Source: Jiangella asiatica
GTDB taxonomy: Bacteria > Actinomycetota > Actinomycetes > Jiangellales > Jiangellaceae
NCBI RefSeq assembly: GCF_004349065.1
Contig: NZ_SMKZ01000009.1
Coordinates: 86,388-150,387, forward strand
Direction: 5' to 3'
Length of the DNA stretch: 64,000 nucleotides
Part shown: one piece after another, positions 48,748-58,968 of the stretch
How the letters are laid out: every line of letters starts with the position of its first letter
Position numbering within the stretch: position 1 is the first letter of the stretch
The notes under the pieces: generated by a model
Told to the model about the DNA's origin: nothing
The model's input: only the letters and a program-made list of their open reading frames with translations
The model's database searches: none
Translations under genes and position numbers: made by a program

Positions 48748-51030
48748 TCAGCGCAGGCGGTGGGCGGCGGCGACCAGGGCGGCGAGGGCGGGTTCGACCT
48801 CGGCGTAGCCGCGGGTCTTGAGGCCGCAGTCGGGGTTGACCCACAGCCGGGCGGCCGGGATGGCGGCCAGAGCCCGCCGCAGCAGTGCCTCGACCTCGTC
48901 GGTGTCGGGTACGCGGGGCGAGTGGATGTCGTACATTCCAGGGCCGATGCCGCGCGCGAAGCCGGATGCGGCCACGTCGGGAACGATCTCCATGTGTGAG
49001 CGGGCGGCTTCGATGCTGGTGACGTCGGCGTCGAGGCCGTCGATGGCGGCCACGACCTCGCCGAACTCGGAGTAGCAGAGGTGGGTGTGTATCTGCGTCG
49101 CGTCGGTGACGCCGGAGGTTGCCAGCCCGAACGCGCCCACCGACCACTCCAGGTACGCGTCCTGGCCGGACGAGCGCAGCGGCAGGAGCTCGCGCAGCGC
49201 CGGCTCGTCGACCTGGACGATGCCGATGCCGGCGGCTTCGAGGTCGACGGTCTCGTCGCGGATGGCCAGCGCCACCTGGCGGGCGGTGTCGGCCAGTGGC
49301 TGGTCGTCGCGGACGAACGACCAGGCCAGGATCGTCACCGGGCCGGTCAGCATGCCCTTGACCGGCCGGTCGGTGAGCGACTGCGCATACCTCGCCCAGT
49401 CGACGGTGATCGGGGCGGGCCGTGACACGTCGCCGTACAGGATCGGCGGGCGCACGCAGCGTGAGCCGTACGACTGCACCCAGCCGTTGCCGGTGGTGAC
49501 GAAGCCGGCGAGGTTCTCCGCGAAGTACTGCACCATGTCGTTGCGTTCCGGCTCGCCGTGCACCAGCACGTCCAGGCCGAGCTTCTCCTGCAGCCGGATC
49601 ACCCGCTCGATCTCGGCCCGCATGCGCGCGGTGTACTCGTCCGCGCCGAGCCGGCCGGCTCGGAACGCCGCCCGGGCGCCGCGCACCTCGTCCGTCTGTG
49701 GGAACGAGCCGATGGTCGTGGTCGGCAGCGGCGGCAGTCCGAGCCGGTCGCGCTGTGCGGACGCTCGCTCGGCGTACGGTCCGCGCCGGCCGGCGTCGGC
49801 CGGCAGCCCGGCGAGCCGTGACCTGACGCCGTCGTCGACGACCCCGGGTGCGCCCGCCCGGTCGGCCAGCGCCGCGGCGGCCTCGTCCAACGCGCCGGAG
49901 ACGGCCGACTGCCCGGCGCGCAGCGCGGTGGCCAGAGCGACGACCTCGGCCACCTTCTGGTCGGCGAACGCCAGCCAGGACCGCAGCCGCGGGCTGAGCG
50001 CGGCCTCGGCGTCGAGGTCGTACGGGACGTGCAGCAGCGAGCACGACGTGCTGACGGCGACGTCGCCGGCCACATCGGCGACGGCGGACAGCGTCGCCAG
50101 CGCCGCGCCCAGGTCCGTGCGCCACACGTTGCGCCCGTCGACGACCCCGGCCACGACGGTCTTGCCGGCCAGTCCGGGAACGTCGCCGGTCAGGGCGTCG
50201 ACGTCCCCGGCGACGAGGTCCAGGCCGATCGCCTCGACCGGCGACGACGCCAGCACCGGCAGCGCCTCGCCGAGGTGGCCGAAGTACGACGCGACGAGGA
50301 TGGCCGGCCGCTCGGCCAGCGCGCCGAGCCGCTCGTACGCGATGCGCAGCGCGTCGAGCTCGGCCGGCGTGCGGTCGGCGACGAACGCCGGCTCGTCCAG
50401 TTGCACCCACGCCACGCCCGCCGTGGCGAGCGTCGTCAGCAGCAGCGCGTAGACGGCGACGAGGTCGTCGAGCCGGTCGAGCGGGCGGAACCCGTCGGGA
50501 GACCCGTCGGCGGCTTTGGACAGCAGGAGCAGGCTGACCGGGCCGAGTAGCGCCGGCCGCGTGGTGATGCCGAGCGCCAGCGCCTCGCGGTACTCGTCCA
50601 GCGGCTTGGTGCCGGCGAGCCGGAAGCGCGTCGCCGGCCCGATCTCGGGGACAAGGTAGTGGTAGTTGGTGTCGAACCACTTCGTGAGCTCCAGCGGCGC
50701 GACGCCGGCGGTGCCGCGGGCCATGGCGAAGTAGGTGCCCAGGTCGTCCAGGCCGAGCTCGGCGTACCGCGGCGGGACCGCGCCGACCAGCGTCGTGGTG
50801 TCGAGGACGTGGTCGTAGAGCGAGAACGTGCCGGACGGGACGGAGTCCAGGCCCAGCTCGGCGAGCCGGCGCCAGGTGCGGGCGCGTTCCGCGGCGCCGG
50901 CCGACGCCAGGTCGTCCGCGCCGATGCTGCCGGCCCAGTGGTCTTCGAGGGCGCGCTTGATCTCGCGGTCGCGGCCGATGCGCGGGTAACCGAGAACGGT
51001 CGCGCCGATGGGTTCGGTATTGCGGTTCAC
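48748..51030 (-). CDS. metE: Cobalamin-independent methionine synthase
   Basis: Transfers methyl from 5-methyltetrahydropteroyltri-L-glutamate to homocysteine. 760 residues from GTG 51030, with GGAGAA 7 nt upstream; typical length. Zn ligands are visible as His and Cys in [13 protein letters not shown] and Cys in [28 protein letters not shown] and [10 protein letters not shown] are conserved blocks. Divergent from the cobalt/nickel importer. Confidence 0.95.
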   Translation of the reverse strand: MNRNTEPIGATVLGYPRIGRDREIKRALEDHWAGSIGADDLASAGAAERARTWRRLAELGLDSVPSGTFSLYDHVLDTTTLVGAVPPRYAELGLDDLGTYFAMARGTAGVAPLELTKWFDTNYHYLVPEIGPATRFRLAGTKPLDEYREALALGITTRPALLGPVSLLLLSKAADGSPDGFRPLDRLDDLVAVYALLLTTLATAGVAWVQLDEPAFVADRTPAELDALRIAYERLGALAERPAILVASYFGHLGEALPVLASSPVEAIGLDLVAGDVDALTGDVPGLAGKTVVAGVVDGRNVWRTDLGAALATLSAVADVAGDVAVSTSCSLLHVPYDLDAEAALSPRLRSWLAFADQKVAEVVALATALRAGQSAVSGALDEAAAALADRAGAPGVVDDGVRSRLAGLPADAGRRGPYAERASAQRDRLGLPPLPTTTIGSFPQTDEVRGARAAFRAGRLGADEYTARMRAEIERVIRLQEKLGLDVLVHGEPERNDMVQYFAENLAGFVTTGNGWVQSYGSRCVRPPILYGDVSRPAPITVDWARYAQSLTDRPVKGMLTGPVTILAWSFVRDDQPLADTARQVALAIRDETVDLEAAGIGIVQVDEPALRELLPLRSSGQDAYLEWSVGAFGLATSGVTDATQIHTHLCYSEFGEVVAAIDGLDADVTSIEAARSHMEIVPDVAASGFARGIGPGMYDIHSPRVPDTDEVEALLRRALAAIPAARLWVNPDCGLKTRGYAEVEPALAALVAAAHRLR

Positions 51031-51248
51031 GTGGTTCTCCTCGCGAGCGCGGATGGGCGTTCGTCGGGGGCGGGCGTTCCGGAGCTGCGCCGGTGCCTCT
51101 TGCGTCGCCCGGCGAGAACCCATCAGGAGCCGCCGGCCGAACCACCAGATGCCTGCGATCGTAGGAGGCGCATGGATGGCCGCACAGTGACGTTCCGGGA
51201 TACGGACGATGGCGTCTCAACATTCAGGACGTCGCCTCTTGCGGTTGC

Positions 51249-51263
51249 TGCGACCGTGTCGCA
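51249..51263. promoter_or_regulatory. Short inverted repeat upstream of cbiM-like gene
   Basis: TGCGACCGTGTCGCA has 5-bp arms (TGCGA/TCGCA) with a 5-nt spacer, 37 nt before the ATG. It could be a metal-regulator site for the importer, but no regulator gene supports this. The rest of the 270-bp metE-cbiM spacer shows no recognisable riboswitch. Confidence 0.3.
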
Positions 51264-51300
51264 TCATTCAGTGGTCGGCCGCTGTCCGAGGAGGTCACGC

Positions 51301-52341
51301 ATGCACGTGCCGGACGGGTTCCTCGATGCTCCCACGTCTGTCGCGACGGGCGCCGTCGCCGCCGCGGGGGTGGCTGTCGCGCTGCGCAAGGCCCAGGACG
51401 AGCTGGACGAGCGGACCGCGCCGCTGGCCGGGCTGACCGCCGCGTTCGTCTTCGCCGTGCAGATGCTCAACTTCCCCGTCGGCGTCGGCACCAGCGGCCA
51501 CCTGATGGGTGGCGCGCTCGCGGCCGTGCTGGTCGGGCCGTGGACGGCCGTGCTGTGCCTGTCGGTGGTGCTGCTGGTCCAAGCGCTGCTGTTCGCCGAC
51601 GGCGGGCTGACCGCGCTCGGGACGAACATCACCCTCATCGGTATGACGACGGTCGTGGTCGGCTGGATCGTCACCCGCGCCGTCCTGGCCGTGCTGCCGC
51701 GCCGGCCGGCCTGCGTGGTGCCGGCGTCCGCGCTGGGCGCGTTGGTCTCCGTGCCGGTGGCGGCGCTGGTCTTCGTGCTGCTGTTCGCGGTCGGCGGCCA
51801 GGCGGACCTGTCGCTCGGCGCGCTGACGGCGACGATGGCCGGCTGGCATGTGCTCATCGGCATCGGCGAGGCGGTCATCACGGCGCTGACCGTCAGCGCC
51901 GTCGTCTCCGTGCGGCCCGACCTCGTCCACGCGGCCCGGCCGCTGCGGGCGCCGCTGCGGCTCAGGCGCGCCGACGGCTCACTGGTCGACGCCGAACCGG
52001 TGGCGGCGTCCCGGCAGGCGCGGACCGGCCGGCGCGACACCCGGTCGCTGCTGCTCGGCGGCGGCGTGGTCGCCCTGCTGCTGGCAGGAGTCGTGAGCTT
52101 CTTCGCCAGCGGCGACCCGGACGGCCTGGAGTACGTGGCCGAGGACGAAGGCTTCCTCGACACCGCGCGCGACCACGCGTTCGGCGACTTCGCGCTGGCC
52201 GACTACGGTGAGGTCGGCGGCATCCCGGTGGGCCTCGCGGGCATCCTCGGCGTGCTCGTCGTCGTGGCCGTCGGCGTCCTCCTGTTCCGGGCGGTACGCG
52301 GGCGGTCGTCAGCGCGCCAGCACGAAGACGCCGCCCGGTGA
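51301..52341 (+). CDS. CbiM/NikM-type ECF substrate component with PDGLE domain
   Basis: 346-residue membrane protein. It begins MHVPDGFLDAPT, the metal-coordinating N-terminus of CbiM/NikM, and has about seven TM helices with HLMGGALAAVLVGPW. The C-terminal part carries SGDPDGLEYVAEDEG (PDGLE/CbiN-like domain) and a last TM. GAGGAGG lies 8 nt before the ATG. It imports Co2+ or Ni2+; the metal cannot be told from sequence. Confidence 0.92.
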   Translation: MHVPDGFLDAPTSVATGAVAAAGVAVALRKAQDELDERTAPLAGLTAAFVFAVQMLNFPVGVGTSGHLMGGALAAVLVGPWTAVLCLSVVLLVQALLFADGGLTALGTNITLIGMTTVVVGWIVTRAVLAVLPRRPACVVPASALGALVSVPVAALVFVLLFAVGGQADLSLGALTATMAGWHVLIGIGEAVITALTVSAVVSVRPDLVHAARPLRAPLRLRRADGSLVDAEPVAASRQARTGRRDTRSLLLGGGVVALLLAGVVSFFASGDPDGLEYVAEDEGFLDTARDHAFGDFALADYGEVGGIPVGLAGILGVLVVVAVGVLLFRAVRGRSSARQHEDAAR

Positions 52342-53102
52342 GCGGCGGTCTCACCCACCGGCTCCACCGGCCCGGCGACTCGCCGGTGCACCGGTTGCCC
52401 GCCCACGTCAAGGTGCTGGCGCTGCTCGCGTTCGTGCTGGTGGTGGTCGCGACGCCGGCCGACGCCTTCGCCGCCTTCGCCGGATACGCGGTCCTGCTGG
52501 CGACGGCCGCGGCCATGGCCGGCGTGCCCGGCACGGTGATCGCGCGGCGGATGGTCGTCGAGGTCCCGTTCGTGGTGTTCGCGCTGCTGCTTCCGGTGCT
52601 GGCCGGCGGTCCGCGGGTGGACGTGCTCGGCCTGTCGCTGAGCGAGAGCGGGCTGCTGGCCGGCTGGAACATCCTGGCCAAGGGGACGCTCGGCGTGGTG
52701 GCGTCGATCCTGCTGGCCGCCACCACCGACGCGCGGTCGCTGCTGGTCGGGCTGGCCCGGCTGCGGGTGCCGGCACGGCTGGTCGAGATCGCCTCGTTCA
52801 TGGTCCGCTACGCCGACGTCGTCGGCGACGACCTGCGGCGGATGCGGATCGCCCGCGAGTCGCGCGGCTTCGCGCCGCGGCACCTCGGGCACGCCCGGGT
52901 GGTTGCGCAGGGCGCCGGCGCGCTGTTCATCCGCTCCTACGAGCGCGGCGAGCGGGTGCACCTGGCGATGCTGTCGCGCGGCTACGCTGGCTCGATGCCG
53001 CTCGTCGACGCCACGCCGGCCGCCCGCGCGGACTGGCTGCGCGGCACCGCGCTGCCGGCGGCCGCCGTCGTCATCGCCGTCGCCACCTGGGCGCTGTCGT
53101 GA
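52338..53102 (+). CDS. ECF transporter T component CbiQ
   Basis: 254 residues from GTG 52338 overlapping the previous stop (GTGA). Membrane scaffold with the coupling motifs ESRGFAPR and LAMLSRGYAG that bind the ATPase. Confidence 0.92.
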   Translation: MSGGLTHRLHRPGDSPVHRLPAHVKVLALLAFVLVVVATPADAFAAFAGYAVLLATAAAMAGVPGTVIARRMVVEVPFVVFALLLPVLAGGPRVDVLGLSLSESGLLAGWNILAKGTLGVVASILLAATTDARSLLVGLARLRVPARLVEIASFMVRYADVVGDDLRRMRIARESRGFAPRHLGHARVVAQGAGALFIRSYERGERVHLAMLSRGYAGSMPLVDATPAARADWLRGTALPAAAVVIAVATWALS

Positions 53103-53854
53103 CGACGCCGTCGCTGCAGGTCAGCGGGCTGGCGTTCGCCTACGCCGACGGGCACCAGGCGCTGTTCGGCGTCGACCTGACCGTGGGGCGCGGCGAGCGG
53201 GTCGCGCTGCTCGGGCCGAACGGCGCCGGCAAGACGACCCTCGTGCTGCACCTCAACGGCATCCTGACCGGCGGCGCCGGCAGCGTGCACGTCGCCGGGC
53301 TGGAGGTGCGCGCCGGCGACCGCGAGAGGCTGCGCGAGATCCGCCGCCGGGTCGGCATCGTCTTCCAGGACCCTGACGACCAGCTGTTCATGCCCACCGT
53401 CCGCGACGACGTCGCGTTCGGGCCGGCCAACCTCGGGCTGCACGGTGCCACGCTCGACGCCCGGGTCGAGGCCGCGCTGGCTGCCGTCGGCATGACCGAG
53501 GTCGCCGACCGGCCGCCGCACCACCTGTCGTTCGGGCAGAGGCGCCGAGTCGGCGTAGCCACCGTCCTGGCCATGGAGCCCGAGGTACTGGTTCTCGACG
53601 AGCCCACCAGCAACCTCGACCCGGCCAGCCGCCGCGAGCTGTACGACGTGCTCGACGCGCTGGCCGTCACCCAACTGGTGGTCACCCACGACCTGCCGTT
53701 CGCGCTGCAGTTGTGCGAGCGCTCGGTCGTGCTCTCGGGTGGGATGGTGGTGGCCGACGGCGCGACGGCGGACGTGCTGGCCGACGAGGACCTCCTGCGT
53801 GCCCACCGGCTGGAGCTGCCGTACGGGTTCGACCCGCGCTCGGTCTGGCGCTGA
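53099..53854 (+). CDS. ECF transporter ATPase CbiO
   Basis: 251 residues from GTG 53099 (GTGA overlap). Walker A LGPNGAGKTTLVLHLNG, Q-loop VFQDPDDQLFMPTV, signature HLSFGQRRRVGVATV, Walker B VLVLDEPTSNLDP and switch VTHDLPF. It energises the CbiMQO importer. Confidence 0.94.
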   Translation: MTTPSLQVSGLAFAYADGHQALFGVDLTVGRGERVALLGPNGAGKTTLVLHLNGILTGGAGSVHVAGLEVRAGDRERLREIRRRVGIVFQDPDDQLFMPTVRDDVAFGPANLGLHGATLDARVEAALAAVGMTEVADRPPHHLSFGQRRRVGVATVLAMEPEVLVLDEPTSNLDPASRRELYDVLDALAVTQLVVTHDLPFALQLCERSVVLSGGMVVADGATADVLADEDLLRAHRLELPYGFDPRSVWR

Positions 53855-53857
53855 GCG

Positions 53858-54313
53858 TCAGCGCTGGTCGCGTAGGGCGCCCTCGTAGGCGGCGAGGGTC
53901 TCGACGAACACCCGCCGCTGCTCAGGGGTGAGCGGCTCGAGCGCCTCGCGCCAGGCCGTCGCGCTCTGTCCGAGCCACTGGTCGATGGCCGGCCGCCGCG
54001 CGGGCGCGATGCTGACCAGCCGGCGACGCAGGTCGGCGGGGTCCTCGCGGCGCTCCAGGACGCCTTTGCGCGACAGCTCGGTCACCATGAGGCTCACGGT
54101 GGTCGGCGCGATCTCCAGCCGCTCGGCCAGCTCGTTGACGCTGAGCTCGTCGTCGAAGAGCAGATAGGCCAGCAGCGACAGGTGCCGCGGCGCCAGTTCG
54201 AGCGGCACCACCTCGTCGGGCACCTTGGCCCGCTTGACGCGACCCACCAGCCGGGGGAGCAGCAGCAGGAGCGTCCGGATGGCGTCGTCGACGTCCAGCC
54301 CGGCCGTTGACAT
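53858..54313 (-). CDS. MarR-family transcriptional regulator
   Basis: 151 residues from ATG 54313, with AAGGAGG ~10 nt upstream. Winged helix: LSVNELAERLEIAPTTVSLMV and ELSRKGVLERREDPADLRRR. Convergent with cbiO and divergent from a hemerythrin gene across an A/T-rich palindrome, which it probably binds. Confidence 0.9.
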   Translation of the reverse strand: MSTAGLDVDDAIRTLLLLLPRLVGRVKRAKVPDEVVPLELAPRHLSLLAYLLFDDELSVNELAERLEIAPTTVSLMVTELSRKGVLERREDPADLRRRLVSIAPARRPAIDQWLGQSATAWREALEPLTPEQRRVFVETLAAYEGALRDQR

Positions 54314-54353
54314 CGTCGACCCAGCCTCCTTATCGTTTAATTTCAAATCTATG

Positions 54354-54368
54354 TTGCTTTCAAAGCAA
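54354..54368. promoter_or_regulatory. MarR operator-like palindrome
   Basis: TTGCTTTCAAAGCAA is a perfect 7+1+7 palindrome in an A/T-rich island (54331-54372) that stands out from the GC-rich surroundings. TTTCAAA recurs 20 nt to the left. The position between marR-type and hemerythrin genes suits a shared operator. Confidence 0.65.
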
Positions 54369-54413
54369 ATACTTCGACGGTGATCCATGCTAACGCCGGA
54401 GGGAACGCACACC

Positions 54414-54911
54414 ATGCCAGAGCAGCCACACGACAACCCGTTCGCCGACCCCGACCGGGTCCGCGCCGTCGGCGAGCACCTCCTCCGCGTCCACGGCGAC
54501 CTGCGCCGCGAGCTGGCCACCGCACTGTCCGGCGTCGACGACGTGATCGCCCGACTCGCGACAGAGCCGGCGGGGCCAGGCGAGGCCGCCCAGGGGCGGA
54601 GCCTGGCCCAGCACTGCCTCACCGTCTGCGACGCGCTCGAGCAGCACCACTCCGGCGAGGACGGCGCGCTGGGGCCGCTGGAGCGGCTGTTCCCGCAGCT
54701 CGGGCCGGCAGTGGAGCGCATCCGGGCAGAGCATCGCACCGTCGCCGCCGACCTGGCACGGGTGCGTGAGCTGGCGGCCAGCCTGGACGACGACGGTGTT
54801 GACGCCGAGCGGGTGCGCGACGAGCTCGCGACGCTGACCGCGGGGATCGAGCGGCACTTCGCCTACGAGGAGCGCGAGCTGCTGCCCGCCATGGGCGTCA
54901 CCGTCCCATGA
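54414..54911 (+). CDS. Hemerythrin HHE-domain protein
   Basis: 165 residues from ATG 54414 (GGAGGG ~12 nt upstream; ATG 54387 possible). Four-helix bundle with iron-ligand pattern: HLLRVHGDLRRE, LEQHHSGEDGALGP, IRAEHRTVAADL and HFAYEERELLP. Di-iron proteins of this type sense or store O2/NO; the partner regulator suggests stress-induced expression. Confidence 0.88.
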   Translation: MPEQPHDNPFADPDRVRAVGEHLLRVHGDLRRELATALSGVDDVIARLATEPAGPGEAAQGRSLAQHCLTVCDALEQHHSGEDGALGPLERLFPQLGPAVERIRAEHRTVAADLARVRELAASLDDDGVDAERVRDELATLTAGIERHFAYEERELLPAMGVTVP

Positions 54912-57900
54912 TCAAGGGATCGCGTCGATCGCGCGCAGGATGCGCTTTTCCGAGACCGGCTGCGTGGTGCCGAGCTCCTGGGCGAACAGGCTGACGCGCA
55001 GCTCCTCGATCATCCACCGGACCGCCTCGTGCTCGGCGGTGGGACGGTGACCGGGCGGGAGTGCGTCGAGCAGGGCCTCGTACTCGTCCACGACTCGCTG
55101 GACGGTCGCCAGGTGCTGCCGGTCGCGCTGCGGGCTGGTCGGCAGCTTCTCGAGCCGGCGTTCGATGGCGCGCAGGTAGCGCAGCAGGTCAGGAAGCCGG
55201 CGCCGCCCGGTCGCCGTCACGAAGCCGGGGCTCATCAGCGCCGCGAGATGCGCCCGGGCGTCCACCAGCGACGGCGTCAGCGCCAGGCTGGTGGTGCTCT
55301 TCAGGGCCGCCGCGACCCGGTGCGACACCTCGAGCACTTTCTCGACCTCGGTGACCATGCCGAACACGGTCTCGATGAGGTCGGTGCGCACCCGCTCCCG
55401 CAACCGCGCGAAGGCGGCGGCGTCCCGGGCCGGGCCGCCGGCGTCGGCGATCAGCGCGTCCGCGGCCGCCGCCGTGACGTCGTCGAGCAGCGCCGCGACC
55501 GACCCGTCGGGATTCTGGCTCAGCACCAGCTTCGACCGGTTGTCCAGGTGCCGCTGCACGAACGGCACCGGGGACGGGACGCTGAGCAGGAGCAGCCGCC
55601 GGTTGCCCGCCCACATCGCGCGGTCCTGCTCGTCCTCGGTGTCGAGCACCTTCAGCGCGACGCTCTCGCCGTCGTCGACCAGTGCCGGGTACCCGGTGAC
55701 GACGTGCTTGCCCTGGCGCTGCTCGAACGTGCGCGGGACGTCGCCGTCGGGCCACGTGGTCAGGCCGGTGCGCTCGATGCTGCTGGCCGCGGCGGCCATG
55801 GTGCGGCGCATCTGGTCGCGCAGCCGTACCTTGACCTCGTCGAGGTCCTTGCCCTCGCCGGCGACCCGCCCGCGCTCGTCGACGACACGGAACGTGACGG
55901 CGAGATGGCCGGGGACCTTCGACAGGTCGAAGTCGGCCGGCGACACCGGCACCGCGCGCAATCGCGTGAGCACCCGCGCCAGCGCCTCGGTGATGGGCTC
56001 ACCACCGTCGGCACGCGACGACTCCGGCAGCTGCGCGACGGCCGCGGCAGCGGTGTCCGGCGCCGGGACGAACGAACGCCGCAGCGCCTTCGGCAGCGAC
56101 TTGATCAGCGCGGTCACCAGCTCCAGCCGCAGCCCAGGCACCTGCCAGTCGAACCCGTCCGGGTCCACCTGGTTGAGCACGTCCAGCGGGATCTGCACCG
56201 TGACGCCGTCGGCGGCCGTCCCCGGCTCGAACTGGTAGCTGAGCCGCAGGTCGAGGTCGTCGACGCGCCAGCTGTCGGGGTAGTCGGCCTGGGTGACCGC
56301 GCCGGCCGCGCCGGTGGTGAGCAGGTCGGTGTCGAAGGTCAGCAGGTCCGGCTGCTCCCGCCGCGCCGTCTTCCACCACGCGTCGAAGTGCCGGGCGGAG
56401 ACGACGTCGGCCGGGATGCGCTGGTCGTAGAACTCGAACAGCGTCTCGTCGTCGACGAGGATGTCGCGGCGGCGGGCCCGGTGCTCCAGCTCCTCGACGT
56501 CCTCGAGTAGCTCGCGGTTGTGCTGGAAGAACCGGTGGTGGGTGGACCAGTCGCCCTCGACGAGGGCATGCCGGATGAACAGCTCGCGGCTGAGCTCGGG
56601 ATCGACCCGCGCGTAGGGGACCTTGCGCCGCGGCACGATGACCAAGCCGTAGAGCATGACCTTCTCGTAGCCCATGACGGCGCCGGCCTTGCGCTCCCAG
56701 TGCGGCTCGCTGAAGGTGCGCTTCACCAGGTGCTCGGCCAGCGGCTCGGCCCAGGCGGGGTCGATGCGGGCGTTGACCCGGGCCCACAGTCGGGAGGTCT
56801 CGACCAGCTCCGCGGACATGACCCACTGCGGCGGCTTCTTGAACAGCCCCGAGCCGGGAAAGACGGCGAACCGCGCGCCCCGGGCACCCTGGTACTCGTT
56901 GGACGACTCGTCCTTGACCCCGAGGTGCGAGAGCAGCCCGGCCAGCAGGGAGCGATGGACGTCATCGGGCTGGGTGTCCACGGAGTTGAGCGTGACGCCC
57001 AGCGGCTTGACCAGCTGACGCAGCTGCGACTCGAGGTCCTGCCACTCACGCACCCGCAGGTAGTTGAGGTGCTCGGTGCGGCACAGCCGGCGGAACTGGT
57101 TGGAGGAGAGCTCGTCCTGCTTCTCCTTCAGGTACCGCCACAGGTTCAGGAAGGCAAGGAAGTCCGACGTGGGATCGGCGAAGCGGGCGTGGAAGGCATC
57201 GGCCATCTCGCGCTGCTCCGTCGGCCGCTCCCGCGGATCCTGGATGGACAGTGCCGCGGCGATGACCAGCACCTCGCGGACGCAGCCGTTGCGGTCGGCC
57301 TCCAGGATCATCCGGGCCAGGCGCGGGTCGATGGGCAGCTGCGACAGCGACCGCCCGACGGTGGTCAGCCGGCTCTTGTCGTCGCGCGCGGTGGGGTCCA
57401 GAGCACCCAGCTCGACCAGGAGGTTGACGCCGTCGGCGATGCTGCGCCGGTCCGGCGGGTCGAGGAAGGGGAACGCGGCGACCTCGCCCAGGCCCAGCGC
57501 GGTCATCTGCAGGATGACGGAGGCGAGGTTGGTGCGCAGGATCTCGGGCTCGGTGAACGTCGGCCGCGCCTCGAAGTCGTCCTCGGAGTACAGCCGGATG
57601 CAGATGCCGTCGGACAACCGGCCGCACCGCCCGGCCCGCTGCCGCGCCGACGCCTGCGACACCGGCTCGATCGGCAGTCGCTGCACCTTGGTGCGGTTGC
57701 TGTAGCGCGAGATGCGTGCGGTACCGGGATCGACGACGTACCGGATGCCGGGCACAGTAAGAGATGTTTCGGCGACGTTGGTGGCGAGGACGATGCGCCG
57801 GCCCGCACGAGTGTTGCTATGCGGCTGGAAGACGCGGTGCTGCTCGGCCGCGGAGAGCCGGGCGTAGAGCGGCAGCACCTCGACCGGCGTGACCGAGCGC

Positions 57901-58841
57901 TCGTACCGCTTGCGCAGCGCGTCGGCGGTGTCGCGGATCTCGCGTTCGCCGGAGAGGAAGACGAGCACGTCGCCTGGCTGCTCCAGCGCGAGCTCGTCGC
58001 AGGCGTCAACGATGGCCTGGACCTGGTCGCGCGGCTCGCCGCCGTCTCCGTCGGTCTCGTCCAGGGGGCGGTAGCGGATCTCGACCGGGTACGTGCGGCC
58101 GGAGACCTCGACGATGGGCGCGTCCTCGAAGTGAGCGGAGAAGCGCTCGGGGTCGATGGTGGCCGAGGTGATGACGATCTTGAGGTCTGGCCGGCGGGGG
58201 AGGAGCCGCTTGAGGTAGCCGAGGATGAAGTCGATGTTGAGGCTGCGCTCGTGTGCCTCGTCGACGATGATCGTGTCGTAGCGCCGCAGCATCGGGTCCT
58301 GCCCGATCTCGGCCAGCAGGATGCCGTCGGTCATCAGCTTGACCAGCGTGTCGTCGCCGGCCTTCTGCGTGAAGCGCACCTGGTAGCCGACAGCGGTGCC
58401 CAGCGACGTGCCCAGCTCCTCGGCGACCCGCTCGGCGACGGTGCGGGCGGCGAGCCGGCGCGGCTGGGTGTGGCCGATGGCGCCGCGCACGCCCCGCCCC
58501 AGCTCCAGGCAGATCTTCGGCAGCTGCGTGGTCTTGCCCGACCCGGTCTCACCGGCGACGATCACCACCTGGTGGTCGCGGATGGCCGCGCCGATCTCGT
58601 CGCGCCGCTGGCTGACCGGCAGCTCGGCGGGATAGCGGATGGCCGGGACCGAGGTGCGGCGCCGCGCGACGCGGCGTTCGGCCGCCTCCACCTCAGCGGT
58701 GATCTCGGCGACGACGGCGTCGCGCGCGGCCGCGTCGCGGACCTTCCGCACCCCGTCGAGCCTGCGCGCGAGCCGCCGCTCGTCCCGGAGCGAGATCTCG
58801 GGCAGGCGGGCGCGCAGGTCAGCGATAGGGGAGGTGGGCAT
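54912..58841 (-). CDS. hrpA: ATP-dependent DEAH-box RNA helicase HrpA
   Basis: 1309 residues, full length for the family. Walker A VIVAGETGSGKTTQLP (~97-104), DEAH box IIVDEAHERSLN (~190), SAT motif VITSATID, motif VI QRAGRCGRLSDGICIRLY, then HA2/OB-fold and a long DUF3418-type C-terminal region. RNA helicase involved in RNA processing. Tail to tail with the hemerythrin gene (1 nt). Confidence 0.95.
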   Translation of the reverse strand: MPTSPIADLRARLPEISLRDERRLARRLDGVRKVRDAAARDAVVAEITAEVEAAERRVARRRTSVPAIRYPAELPVSQRRDEIGAAIRDHQVVIVAGETGSGKTTQLPKICLELGRGVRGAIGHTQPRRLAARTVAERVAEELGTSLGTAVGYQVRFTQKAGDDTLVKLMTDGILLAEIGQDPMLRRYDTIIVDEAHERSLNIDFILGYLKRLLPRRPDLKIVITSATIDPERFSAHFEDAPIVEVSGRTYPVEIRYRPLDETDGDGGEPRDQVQAIVDACDELALEQPGDVLVFLSGEREIRDTADALRKRYERSVTPVEVLPLYARLSAAEQHRVFQPHSNTRAGRRIVLATNVAETSLTVPGIRYVVDPGTARISRYSNRTKVQRLPIEPVSQASARQRAGRCGRLSDGICIRLYSEDDFEARPTFTEPEILRTNLASVILQMTALGLGEVAAFPFLDPPDRRSIADGVNLLVELGALDPTARDDKSRLTTVGRSLSQLPIDPRLARMILEADRNGCVREVLVIAAALSIQDPRERPTEQREMADAFHARFADPTSDFLAFLNLWRYLKEKQDELSSNQFRRLCRTEHLNYLRVREWQDLESQLRQLVKPLGVTLNSVDTQPDDVHRSLLAGLLSHLGVKDESSNEYQGARGARFAVFPGSGLFKKPPQWVMSAELVETSRLWARVNARIDPAWAEPLAEHLVKRTFSEPHWERKAGAVMGYEKVMLYGLVIVPRRKVPYARVDPELSRELFIRHALVEGDWSTHHRFFQHNRELLEDVEELEHRARRRDILVDDETLFEFYDQRIPADVVSARHFDAWWKTARREQPDLLTFDTDLLTTGAAGAVTQADYPDSWRVDDLDLRLSYQFEPGTAADGVTVQIPLDVLNQVDPDGFDWQVPGLRLELVTALIKSLPKALRRSFVPAPDTAAAAVAQLPESSRADGGEPITEALARVLTRLRAVPVSPADFDLSKVPGHLAVTFRVVDERGRVAGEGKDLDEVKVRLRDQMRRTMAAAASSIERTGLTTWPDGDVPRTFEQRQGKHVVTGYPALVDDGESVALKVLDTEDEQDRAMWAGNRRLLLLSVPSPVPFVQRHLDNRSKLVLSQNPDGSVAALLDDVTAAAADALIADAGGPARDAAAFARLRERVRTDLIETVFGMVTEVEKVLEVSHRVAAALKSTTSLALTPSLVDARAHLAALMSPGFVTATGRRRLPDLLRYLRAIERRLEKLPTSPQRDRQHLATVQRVVDEYEALLDALPPGHRPTAEHEAVRWMIEELRVSLFAQELGTTQPVSEKRILRAIDAIP

Positions 58842-58968
58842 ACGACCTCAAGCCTACGATCGCGGGGTCGGTGAGTTCATCTCGTTATCGTCTGCCGCTC
58901 ATGGGAACGCGGTCGCGCCGACGAGGCGCTGATAGGCCGGGGCAGCGGGTGAAGCGGTCGGCTGCGGC

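Noticed and set aside
51031..51300. Cobalamin or SAM riboswitch for metE/cbiM
   Set aside because: No B12-box-like or SAM-type core could be recognised by eye on either strand; a covariance search would be decisive.
56520..58874. 784-residue open frame on the plus strand
   Set aside because: Antisense of hrpA without motifs.
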